Shown here: positions 1-6,759 of the stretch, piece by piece | Layout: every line of letters begins with the position of its first letter | How positions within the stretch are numbered: the first letter of the stretch is position 1 | Source: Terriglobia bacterium | GTDB lineage: Bacteria; Acidobacteriota; Terriglobia; Terriglobales; Acidobacteriaceae | Reading direction: 5' to 3' | DNA: 64,000 nt | Assembly (NCBI GenBank): GCA_020073185.1 | Contig: JAIQFT010000018.1 | Coordinates: 27,044-91,043 of the forward strand | Program-made: the position numbers and the translations under genes | The notes under the pieces: model-generated | The model's database searches: none | Told to the model about the DNA's origin: nothing | Seen by the model: the letters and a program-made list of their open reading frames with translations, nothing else

Positions 1-44
1 TCCGAAATCCGAATTGAGGTATGCTACGCGCCAAGGACAAGAAT

Positions 45-698
45 ATGAAACCGCCGCCCCCGAAGAAACCCAAAATCCGCATAGCCGTGATTGAGCCGGA
101 CCCACTGCGCCTGGTCGGGTTCCGCTCTTTGTTTGATACCGAACCCGAATTTGAGCTGGTGTCGGTTCCCCTCGACAAAGTGGCCGCCGAACCGGACCTC
201 GACCTGGTGATGCTGGGCAGCCACGGATCGCAGAACTTGTTCGACGTGATGGCCGGGCTGAAGGCGGCGCGTCCGGATTTTCGGCTGCTGGTGTGCGGCT
301 CGGGCGCGGACGATGAGACCATTCTGAAGGCGCTGGCGGCGGGCGCGAAGGGCTACGTGGACGAGGCGGCGTCGCCGGAGGAGTTCGTGATGGCAATCCG
401 CATCGTGAACCAGGGATCGGTGTGGGCGCCGCGGCGGGTGCTGTCCCTGTTTATCGAACGCGTGACGACGTCTCCGGGGAGGATTTTTCCGGCGGGGCGC
501 GTGACCTTTACCGACCGCGAAAAAGAGGTCTTGGAGATGCTGGTGGTGGGCCGTTCGAACAAGGAGATCGGCGCGGCCCTTGGGATTGAGGAGCGCACGG
601 TCAAGGCGCACGTCGCCAAGCTGATGCGGAAGGTCGGCGTGCAGAACCGGATCGCGCTGTCGGTGCACGCGATCACGCATTCGCTGGTTACGAAATAG
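45..698 (+). CDS. LuxR/NarL-type response regulator with degenerate receiver
   Basis: A 217-residue two-domain regulator. The N-terminal half has the receiver fold (IRIAVIEPDPLRLVGF start) and the C-terminal part is a LuxR-type helix-turn-helix (TFTDREKEVLEML, then SNKEIGAALGIEERTVKAH). The strand that normally ends in the phosphoacceptor Asp reads DLVMLGSHGS, so the Asp appears replaced, and the conserved Lys after the GY motif is Asp (GYVDE). It may therefore work without phosphorylation. The start at 45 is preferred over the ATG at 21 because AAGGA lies 7 nt upstream of it. No histidine kinase is visible in the window. The regulator class is clear; the target is unknown. Confidence 0.88.
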   Translation: MKPPPPKKPKIRIAVIEPDPLRLVGFRSLFDTEPEFELVSVPLDKVAAEPDLDLVMLGSHGSQNLFDVMAGLKAARPDFRLLVCGSGADDETILKALAAGAKGYVDEAASPEEFVMAIRIVNQGSVWAPRRVLSLFIERVTTSPGRIFPAGRVTFTDREKEVLEMLVVGRSNKEIGAALGIEERTVKAHVAKLMRKVGVQNRIALSVHAITHSLVTK

Positions 699-710
699 AA
701 AACAATTCGA

Positions 711-796
711 CCACGGATTTCCGCGGATGAGCACGGATCGGAACAAATGTTTTCATGATCAATCCGTGAACATTCGTGGCGATTTGTGGTCATTCG
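711..796. repeat. Intergenic dispersed-repeat remnant
   Basis: The stretch after the response regulator carries overlapping copies of words such as CCACGGATTT, CGCGGATGAGCACGGAT and CCGTGAACATTCGTGG. Repeats of this wording are common between genes in several GC-rich phyla. It has no coding signal. The call rests on text similarity only. Confidence 0.4.
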
Positions 797-814
797 TTTG
801 GGGGCCTGGAGACG

Positions 815-989
815 GCGTTACTTTTGGTCAAGGACTGGCGAGATTTGCGCGGTCCGGGGAATCGAAGCATACTGCGCTCACCTACCACAGAACCCTGGGA
901 GAGCATTACCCCGGTAGCGGACGCACAAACCGCGTGCCGGGCCGAAAGGAAGCCGGGATCGAACTGGGCCTCGATCCCGGTTTTTATTT
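815..989 (+). ncRNA. Candidate rod-shaped small RNA, possibly 6S-like
   Basis: This gene-free stretch folds by hand into one long interrupted hairpin and ends in a strong terminator. Pairs read off the sequence are 821-825 with 944-948, 832-833 with 942-943, 835-839 with 936-940, 844-847 with 926-929, 849-851 with 922-924, 853-859 with 909-912 plus 919-921, 860-862 with 905-907, and 876-879 with 901-904. There is a 13-nt unpaired stretch at 863-875. A rod of about 170 nt with an internal bubble resembles 6S RNA, which sequesters the housekeeping RNA polymerase, but I cannot confirm the family. Another structured RNA is possible. I saw no clear promoter. Confidence 0.5.
953..988 (+). terminator. 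Intrinsic terminator of the candidate small RNA
   Basis: A perfect 10-bp stem, CCGGGATCGA (953-962) with TCGATCCCGG (971-980), has an 8-nt loop and is followed by TTTTTATTT. No protein gene ends just upstream on this strand, which supports a noncoding transcript. Confidence 0.85.
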
Positions 990-1106
990 CCACACCTCCA
1001 TCGATTTCCAAGAACCATGGACCTTTTTTTCGGCGCACCCACGACGTCAACACCGCAGGCCGCATCTCAGTATTAGTATGAAAAGGCGCGCCACGGAGAA
1101 CCTGCC

Positions 1107-1841
1107 ATGAAGAAATTTCTCGTTGTTGTGCTACTGACAGTGTTTGCAAGTCTGAGCTGGGCGCAGGGCGACCGCGACAAGGTGATCGACCGGGTGGATG
1201 AAGCGGGCACGGTAATGAACGAAATCATGGGGGCGCCCGACAAGGGGATCCCAGAGGAAATCCTGGGCTCGGCGGAGTGCATTGCGGTGGTCCCGTCGAT
1301 GCTGAAAGGCGGATTCGTGGTGGGTGCCGCCTATGGCAAGGGGTTGGCTAGCTGCAAAACGGCAAACGGCTGGAGCGCACCGGCCTTTTTCCGGGTGGAA
1401 GGCGGCAGCTTCGGCTTCCAGATCGGCGGCCAGGCGGTGGACCTGGTGATGGTGATCATGAACGAGCGCGGCATGCGCGCGCTGCTGTCCAGCAAGTTCA
1501 AGCTGGGCGCGGACGCGTCGGTGGCGGCGGGGCCGGTGGGACGCCACGCCGAAGGCGCCACCGACTGGAAGATGCGGGCGCAGGTGCTGACCTATTCGCG
1601 GGCGCGCGGCGTGTTTGCCGGGATATCGCTGAACGGTGCGGTGATCAAGCAGGACCGCGACGACACGCGCGCGTTCTACGGTCGCATGGTGCCGTATCGC
1701 TCGCTGCTGAACGGGGCGCACCCGGCGCCGGCGGATGCGAATCCGTTTTTGGAGACGCTGCGGACTTACGCGCCGGTGAAAACGGCGGATATTCCCAAAG
1801 AAACGACCCCTGCGGCGGACAAGCAGGCGGAAAAACAGTAG
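1107..1841 (+). CDS. Exported SYLF-domain lipid-binding protein (Ysc84/DUF500 family)
   Basis: A 244-residue protein with a Sec signal peptide (MKKFLVVVLLTVFASLSWA, cut before QG). The rest is a SYLF/Ysc84 domain, with the typical AECIAVVPSMLKGGFVVG and the glycine-rich ASVAAGPVGRHAEG segments. Eukaryotic SYLF domains bind phosphoinositides. The bacterial secreted versions are poorly understood and are presumed to act at membranes in the periplasm. GGAGA lies about 8 nt before the ATG. The family call is firm; the role is unknown. Confidence 0.88.
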   Translation: MKKFLVVVLLTVFASLSWAQGDRDKVIDRVDEAGTVMNEIMGAPDKGIPEEILGSAECIAVVPSMLKGGFVVGAAYGKGLASCKTANGWSAPAFFRVEGGSFGFQIGGQAVDLVMVIMNERGMRALLSSKFKLGADASVAAGPVGRHAEGATDWKMRAQVLTYSRARGVFAGISLNGAVIKQDRDDTRAFYGRMVPYRSLLNGAHPAPADANPFLETLRTYAPVKTADIPKETTPAADKQAEKQ

Positions 1842-1859
1842 TTAGCAGTAGCTCCTACG

Positions 1860-2423
1860 TCAGTGCTTGTGCTCCGGGCCTTCTTGCGACTGCTTGTGCT
1901 CGTGCGACCCGGCAGCCGCACCGTGTTCGGCGTGCTGGTGCTCCTCTTCTGATTCCTTATAAATCGGCGGCGCGCCCAGCGATCCTTTGGGGGGCAGGTG
2001 GCGGAGGAAGCGGATGATGGCCCACTGCTCGTTGTCGTCGAGGATGCCGTTCCAGCCGGGCATGCCGGTAAAGCGGATGCCGTTCTGAATAATCCATTTC
2101 AATTGGCCGTCGGAGTAAGCCTGCACGCTCTTATCGCCCAGGTCGGCGACGGGCGGCGACAGCAGGTCGGCAAAGGGGACGCCGGTGTTGTGGCCGTCCA
2201 GGCCGTGGCAAATCTGGCAGTGATGCTGGAAGTGCTCAGCGCCGGTCTTCTGGGTGTCGGGCGTATCGGATAGCGGGTTCTTCCAGTCATTGCCACCGAT
2301 GCTTTCCTTCTTGATCTCCCTGACTAGGGCGGCCTCGGCGCTGCCGGGGGCCTTGGCGCGGCAGGCGGCGAGAAGGCCCCCGGCGACGAGTGCAAGCATG
2401 ATCAGCGCGCGGTTGAATTTCAT
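1860..2423 (-). CDS. Monoheme cytochrome c lipoprotein
   Basis: A 187-residue protein with a lipoprotein signal (lipobox LAAC near residue 20) and one heme site, CQICH, within a class I cytochrome c fold. The likely Met ligand is in GMPGW. The last 30 residues are rich in His, Glu and Gln and could bind metal or simply be a flexible tail. It probably carries single electrons at the periplasmic face of a membrane. It converges with the SYLF gene and is not in an operon with other cytochromes here. The fold is clear; the partner is unknown. Confidence 0.9.
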   Translation of the reverse strand: MKFNRALIMLALVAGGLLAACRAKAPGSAEAALVREIKKESIGGNDWKNPLSDTPDTQKTGAEHFQHHCQICHGLDGHNTGVPFADLLSPPVADLGDKSVQAYSDGQLKWIIQNGIRFTGMPGWNGILDDNEQWAIIRFLRHLPPKGSLGAPPIYKESEEEHQHAEHGAAAGSHEHKQSQEGPEHKH

Positions 2424-2550
2424 CCCATCCTCTGAGCGGAGATGATAACCGGTCAGGGGAAAGGTTGACGAGCGGCGTGGGCGGATAGTGGGTGGCTGGT
2501 GGTCGGTTTGACAGCTGAAATTGCGGGTGCTAGCGTCCGGTCAGCTTCGA

Positions 2551-3450
2551 ATGCGGCATCGACTTGAGTATGCGCTGGTCTGGCCCGTGGTGAAGATGCT
2601 GGGGCTATTGCCGCGTCCGCTGGCGCGCGCGGCGGCGATCCTGCTGGCCGGGGCGGTATATCACCTGCACCGGCGATTGCGGCGCGTGGGTGTGCGCAAC
2701 CTGGAATTGGCGTATCCGCAGATGTCGCGGCGGGCGCGGCGGCGGATCGTGCGCGGGGTGTTTGTGTCGCTGGGACGGCAACTGGCGGAGTTTTGCCAGT
2801 TCCCACGCTATACCCGGGAAACCGTCTCGCAGGTGGCGGTGTACGAGGGCTTCGAAAATTTCGACGCGGCGTTGCGTCGCGGCAAGGGCGTGCTGTTCCT
2901 GACGGCCCACCTGGGAGGATGGGAGGTTGGGTCGTTCGTTCATTCGATTCACGGGCACAGGCTGCAGATCGTGGTGCGCGCGCTGGATAATCCCTACCTC
3001 GACCGGATGGTGGAGCGGTATCGCACGCTGCACGGCAACTCGACGTTCGAGAAACAGGATTTTGCGCGCGGGCTGATCTCGGCGATGCGCGCGGGCGAGA
3101 CGGTCGGGCTGCTGATGGACCAGAACATGACGCCGCCGGCGGGAGTGTTCGTGGATTTCTTCGGCATCAAGGCGTGCACGGCGAGCGGAACTGCACGGGT
3201 AGCGCTGCGGACGGACGCGTCGGTGGTCCCGGCGTTTACCATTTGGGACGCCACCCTGCGAAAGTACCGGATTACGTTTGGGCCGCCGCTGACGCTGCCG
3301 CGCACCGGCGATGATGAGCGCGACGTGGTGCAGGCGACGCAGTTATTCACCAGCGTGATCGAGGAGTACGTGCGGAAAAACCCTGATCAGTGGCTGTGGG
3401 TGCACCGCCGATGGAAGACGAGGCCGGAAGGGGAAGCGTCACGGTACTAG
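2551..3450 (+). CDS. Lipid A/lysophospholipid acyltransferase, LpxL/HtrB family
   Basis: A 299-residue membrane-associated acyltransferase. The catalytic HX4E motif is visible as HLGGWE, followed by the family block GLLMDQNM and a C-terminal PDQWLWVHRRWKTRP segment typical of LpxL-type enzymes. These transfer secondary acyl chains onto lipid A or related lipids at the inner membrane. The ATG at 2551 (MRHRLEYAL) is preferred over the TTG 30 bases upstream. lpxD follows 31 bases downstream on the same strand, so the two may be co-transcribed for lipid A assembly. The exact acyl acceptor is not shown. Confidence 0.9.
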   Translation: MRHRLEYALVWPVVKMLGLLPRPLARAAAILLAGAVYHLHRRLRRVGVRNLELAYPQMSRRARRRIVRGVFVSLGRQLAEFCQFPRYTRETVSQVAVYEGFENFDAALRRGKGVLFLTAHLGGWEVGSFVHSIHGHRLQIVVRALDNPYLDRMVERYRTLHGNSTFEKQDFARGLISAMRAGETVGLLMDQNMTPPAGVFVDFFGIKACTASGTARVALRTDASVVPAFTIWDATLRKYRITFGPPLTLPRTGDDERDVVQATQLFTSVIEEYVRKNPDQWLWVHRRWKTRPEGEASRY

Positions 3451-3478
3451 TTGCGAGTTCCGAGTTGCGAGCAAACTA
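3448..3478 (+). repeat. Degenerate repeat starting at a stop codon
   Basis: The stop codon is the first triplet of a low-complexity run, TAGTTGCGAGTTCCGAGTT and onward. Similar TAGTTGnnAGT runs begin at the stops at 4504 and 6197. Confidence 0.45.
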
Positions 3479-3481
3479 AAG

Positions 3482-4504
3482 ATGAGGCTCAGCGAAATCG
3501 CAAAGCACGTTGGCGGGCGGGTGGTGGGTGGCGACGTCGAGGCCGGCGGCGTCGCGAGCATCGAGTCGGCGACGGCGAGGGAGGTCGTTTTTGTCGAAAG
3601 TGAGAAGCATTTGGCGGCAGCGCTGGCATCGAAAGCAGCGGCGGTGATTGCGGGGGAGTTTGCTGACGTAGCGACCACTGAGACGCCGAGATCACCGAGA
3701 ATCCCCGAGAAACGACATTCCAAGCCGCTCATCATTGCGAAGCAGCCGCGGCTGGCGTTTGCGCGGGCGGCGGAGTTGTTGTGTCCGGGAAGAGAGGCGG
3801 GAACGGGGGTTCATGCGACCGCAGTCGTGCATGAGAGTGCGCGGCTGGGCAAGGGAGTGTCGGTCGGGGTGCTGGCGGTGCTGTCGGAGAATGTCATCAT
3901 TGGTGACAAGAGCGCGATTGGGTCGGGAACCTTGGTCGGCGCAGGCGTGCGCATCGGTGCCGATTGCGACATCAAATCGAATGTTAGCATTTATCCGGGC
4001 ACGACCATCGGCGACCGCGTAATTGTTCACGCTGGGGCGGTGCTGGGAAGCGACGGATTTGGTTTCGTACGCGATGAGCACACGGGGCGATACGCGAAGT
4101 TTCCGCAGGTGGGCAGGCTGGAGATCGGGGACGAGGTCGAAATCGGCGCCAACAGCACGGTAGACCGGGGCGCGCTGGACGCGACGGTAATCGGGCGCGG
4201 AACGAAGCTGGACAACCTGGTGCATGTCGGACATAACGTGCGCATCGGCGAGAACGTGGTGATCGCCGCGCAGACGGGGATTTCAGGCAGCTCGGTGATC
4301 GAAGACGGCGCGGTGATCGCGGGGCAGGTGGGCATCGCCGACCACGTTACCATCCAGAGCGGCGCGATTCTGGGCGCGCAATGCGGAGTGCCCAGCGGGA
4401 AGGTGATACGCGGGAAAGGTACCTTGTTCTGGGGAACGCCGGCGCGGCCGATCAAGCAGTATTTGAAGGAACTGGCGGTGTTGGCGAGGCTGGCGAAGAA
4501 GTAG
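3482..4504 (+). CDS. lpxD: UDP-3-O-acylglucosamine N-acyltransferase LpxD
   Basis: A 340-residue enzyme that adds the N-linked hydroxyacyl chain in lipid A synthesis. The N-terminal uridine-binding domain is followed from about residue 110 by left-handed beta-helix hexapeptide repeats, and the catalytic histidine lies in the VHVGHNVRIGENV block. Residues about 63-82 (TTETPRSPRIPEKR region) are an extra loop before the QPRLAFA block. Its DNA (3675-3715) is a period-9/10 repeat with four GAGA units, like intergenic repeats elsewhere, so it looks like an in-frame repeat insertion. It sits downstream of the LpxL-type gene. Confidence 0.93.
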   Translation: MRLSEIAKHVGGRVVGGDVEAGGVASIESATAREVVFVESEKHLAAALASKAAAVIAGEFADVATTETPRSPRIPEKRHSKPLIIAKQPRLAFARAAELLCPGREAGTGVHATAVVHESARLGKGVSVGVLAVLSENVIIGDKSAIGSGTLVGAGVRIGADCDIKSNVSIYPGTTIGDRVIVHAGAVLGSDGFGFVRDEHTGRYAKFPQVGRLEIGDEVEIGANSTVDRGALDATVIGRGTKLDNLVHVGHNVRIGENVVIAAQTGISGSSVIEDGAVIAGQVGIADHVTIQSGAILGAQCGVPSGKVIRGKGTLFWGTPARPIKQYLKELAVLARLAKK

Positions 4505-4565
4505 TTGGGAGTGAGTAGCGAGGAGCTGGAGCCCTGCGCATTTTGGGCGCATGTGGTTCATCGAC

Positions 4566-5186
4566 ATGCCGATCGTTGTCATTGGCGGACATTCGCGGAG
4601 TGTGGGCAAAACCAGCGTGGTGGCGGGGCTGATTGCCGCCATGCCGGAGCGGCACTGGACTGCTGTCAAGATCACGCAGTACGGGCACGGGATCTGCTCG
4701 GCGAATGGAGAGCGGTGCGATTGCGCCTCCGACGAGCACTCGTGGGAGATCACGGAAGAGCGCGACCGGTCGGGGGAGAGTGACACTTCGCACTTCCTGG
4801 TGGCGGGAGCGGAGCGCTCACTGTGGGTGCGGACGCAGCAGGGAAACCTGGCGGAAGCGATGCCGGCGCTGCGCAAGCAAATTGCGGGCGCGGAGAACGT
4901 GATTGTCGAGTCCAACAGCGTGATGAAGTTTCTGCGCCCGGACTTGTATATGACCGTGCTCGATTACGGTACGGCAGATTTCAAGGCAACGGCGCGGGAG
5001 TACCTGGATTTGGCATCGGCGGTGATTCTGCATGATGGGCCGCCGGATGCGCTCCCGGCATGGAGCGGGGTGTCGTTGAAGCTGATCCAAGGGAAGCCGG
5101 TGTTCCGGGTGCGTCCGCCGCAGTATGTGAACGAGCAGATCGTTTCGTTTGTGCGGGAGAGGCTGGGGACGGTGCGGCATTCATGA
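4566..5186 (+). CDS. MobB-like P-loop NTPase of unknown function
   Basis: A 206-residue protein with a Walker A motif at its N terminus (GGHSRSVGKTS) and a layout like MobB, the GTP-binding helper of molybdopterin guanine dinucleotide synthesis. A Cys-containing stretch (HGICSANGERCDCASDEHSWE) follows the P-loop and could bind a metal. VIVESNS resembles the Walker B region. MobB itself is usually shorter, and no mobA or moeA is nearby, so the molybdenum link is weak. The start at 4566 (MPIVVIGG) puts the P-loop at the usual place; an ATG at 4551 is also possible. Confidence 0.72.
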   Translation: MPIVVIGGHSRSVGKTSVVAGLIAAMPERHWTAVKITQYGHGICSANGERCDCASDEHSWEITEERDRSGESDTSHFLVAGAERSLWVRTQQGNLAEAMPALRKQIAGAENVIVESNSVMKFLRPDLYMTVLDYGTADFKATAREYLDLASAVILHDGPPDALPAWSGVSLKLIQGKPVFRVRPPQYVNEQIVSFVRERLGTVRHS

Positions 5187-5318
5187 TTCAGAAACTGGGC
5201 GCTGGGTGACATCTACAGACTTCTGCCTTGATCAGTACGTCAGATTTGTCTCGCTCGGACAACTTCAGGACTGACAAAGCGAGACTGACACGACGAAACG
5301 CCGCACTTAGGGGCAACG

Positions 5319-5324
5319 TACAAT
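5319..5324 (+). promoter_or_regulatory. -10 element TACAAT placed for a leaderless start
   Basis: TACAAT ends 6 nt before the ATG at 5331, so transcription would begin at or next to the start codon. I see no good -35 box and no Shine-Dalgarno sequence. Confidence 0.4.
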
Positions 5325-5330
5325 TCCGTC

Positions 5331-6197
5331 ATGCGCAAGTTTGAGGTGCTGTTCGACGAGGGCGAGGCGTCGCCGGTGGAGGATGCGGCGTACGGGCCGT
5401 ACGGACGGCTGGGATTTCCGCCGGTGCCGGCGGGCAGGCCATGGATTTTCTCCAACTTCGTGCAGTCGCTGGACGGGATTGTGTCGTTCAAGGGCAAGCA
5501 CGCGGCCGGCGCGGACATCTCGCGCTCGCAAGAAGACCGCTGGCTGATGGACCTGCTGCGGGCGCACGCCGACGCGGTGCTGATCGGGGTCAATACTCTG
5601 CGAGACGAAACCGAGCTCGGGGAGCGGCCGCGTGGGCCGGTGTTCCGCATCATGGACCCGGAGTTGTGCCGGCTGCGGCAGAAGCTGGGGAAGCGGCGAG
5701 AGATGAACATCTTGGTCACCGGCGCGGCCACGCTGGATTTGTCGGCATTCCGGGTGTTCGATGGCGAGCTAGTGGACGCGGTGGTGGTGACCACAAATGC
5801 CGGGGCGAAGCGTTTGGCGGAGAAGCGCAGCCATCCGCACCTGAAGGTGATCGCCTCGGGCGGGGAGAGGTACGTGGACTTGCGCGAGACCGCCGGTCGG
5901 CTTCGGCGGGAGCTGGGTATCGAGTACCTGCTGTGCGAAGGCGGGCCGACGTTGTACGGATACCTGTCGCGCGCGGGGCTGGTGGACGAGAAGTTTGTGA
6001 CCGTGTCGCCGGTGGAGGTCGGACAACTGACGCCGCCGGAACAGGAGAGATCGGTGGCGGATGAACGCAGCCCGTCACCGTATCGTCCCACGACATTCAA
6101 CGCGCCCGGGTTTACCGTGGATAATGCGCCGTGGTGGAAGTGGGTGAGCTGCCGGAAGGTGGGGGAGCACCAGTTTTCGAGATACAGAAGGAAGTAG
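5331..6197 (+). CDS. RibD C-terminal/dihydrofolate-reductase-like reductase
   Basis: A 288-residue protein with the RibD_C fold. NFVQSLDGIVSF at the N terminus, DAVLIGVNTLRDE in the middle and LLCEGGPTLYGYL near the C terminus are the NADPH- and substrate-binding blocks of the pyrimidine reductase family. There is no deaminase domain, so it is a stand-alone reductase. It may act in riboflavin synthesis or on another pterin-like substrate. The last 45 residues past the EGGP block are not conserved to my eye. It is likely translated from a leaderless mRNA. Confidence 0.82.
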   Translation: MRKFEVLFDEGEASPVEDAAYGPYGRLGFPPVPAGRPWIFSNFVQSLDGIVSFKGKHAAGADISRSQEDRWLMDLLRAHADAVLIGVNTLRDETELGERPRGPVFRIMDPELCRLRQKLGKRREMNILVTGAATLDLSAFRVFDGELVDAVVVTTNAGAKRLAEKRSHPHLKVIASGGERYVDLRETAGRLRRELGIEYLLCEGGPTLYGYLSRAGLVDEKFVTVSPVEVGQLTPPEQERSVADERSPSPYRPTTFNAPGFTVDNAPWWKWVSCRKVGEHQFSRYRRK

Positions 6198-6225
6198 TTG
6201 CCAGTTTCTGGTTGCCAGTGACCGT
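6195..6225 (+). repeat. Degenerate repeat starting at a stop codon
   Basis: TAGTTGCCAGTTTCTGGTTGCCAGT starts exactly at the stop codon and contains two copies of GTTGCCAGT. It matches the stop-linked runs after 3450 and 4504. Confidence 0.5.
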
Positions 6226-6279
6226 CTCCAAAGCCGGCGCAGGAATCCGTTTGCAAGTGCCAGTTCGTAACCGTAGCGC

Positions 6280-6387
6280 TTACAAGCCGGCGCTGCGCAA
6301 GCGGTCCAGATTAATCTGCTCGGAGCGGCGGCGGAATAGATAACGCGCCACCAGAAGCCCGATCCAGAAATAAATCATTCGCCACAT
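6280..6387 (-). CDS. Small membrane peptide, 35 residues
   Basis: A short ORF, MWRMIYFWIGLLVARYLFRRR and 14 more residues. It has one hydrophobic helix followed by three arginines, a typical positive-inside anchor. AAGGAG stands about 8 nt upstream of the ATG, which is strong support for translation. I do not recognise a family. The same frame stays open upstream, but that part lacks sense. A large hairpin precedes it (6422-6459). Neighbouring genes give no hint of its job. Confidence 0.55.
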   Translation of the reverse strand: MWRMIYFWIGLLVARYLFRRRSEQINLDRLRSAGL

Positions 6388-6421
6388 AACCGCTCTCCTT
6401 GCGAAGCGCTCCACCGTCCTT

Positions 6422-6459
6422 GGACGGGCGCGACCCGGCAGGATTGCCGGGCCGCGTCC
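6422..6459 (-). promoter_or_regulatory. Hairpin in the leader of the small membrane peptide gene
   Basis: CCCGGCA (6434-6440) pairs with TGCCGGG (6445-6451) around a 4-nt loop, and further GC pairs flank it. It lies 35-70 nt upstream of the 35-codon gene and has no U tract, so it could be a structured leader. The function is unknown. Confidence 0.35.
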
Positions 6460-6619
6460 ATTTGGCCCTCGAGAGACGATGCCAGTCTCCAACTGCCGCG
6501 AAGGTATCGCGGCCACGGGACGCGGTAAAGATAGCGAGCGTAATCGCGTGGGAGTTACCTTTGTTTGTGGGCGGAGTCTCGATGGGCCGGCCTTCCAGTT
6601 CATCGGCGTTTCCTTTATT

Positions 6620-6705
6620 TCAACGGCAGCGCGGCGGGCAGGGCTCGAACGCGGGGACCTGAGTTACCGGCCTACCGCAACCCTGATCAACTGGGCGAGC
6701 TACAT
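6620..6705 (-). pseudogene. Degenerate tRNA-like sequence
   Basis: Read on the minus strand, it has tRNA-like words in the right order: TAGCTC and CAGTTGATCA (D arm), AGGTC (variable loop) and GTTCGAGCC (T loop). The T stem does not pair, the anticodon loop is too long and the acceptor ends do not match, so it cannot be a working tRNA. It may be a decayed tRNA gene. The gap 6460-6619 shows nothing else. Confidence 0.4.
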
Positions 6706-6708
6706 AAG

Positions 6709-6730
6709 AAAAAAGCCCCGGCGCCGGGGC
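6709..6730 (-). terminator. Intrinsic terminator of the large lipoprotein gene
   Basis: A perfect 16-nt palindrome, GCCCCGGCGCCGGGGC (6715-6730), is followed on the minus strand by six Ts (A run at 6709-6714). It lies 30 bases past the stop of the gene ending at 6760. Confidence 0.9.
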
Positions 6731-6759
6731 TCTTTCTACGGGCCGCGATCTGGCAGCGA

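Noticed and set aside
4566..5186. Firm mobB call
   Set aside because: Only the P-loop and general layout match. No molybdenum cofactor genes are close, so the gene is left as MobB-like.
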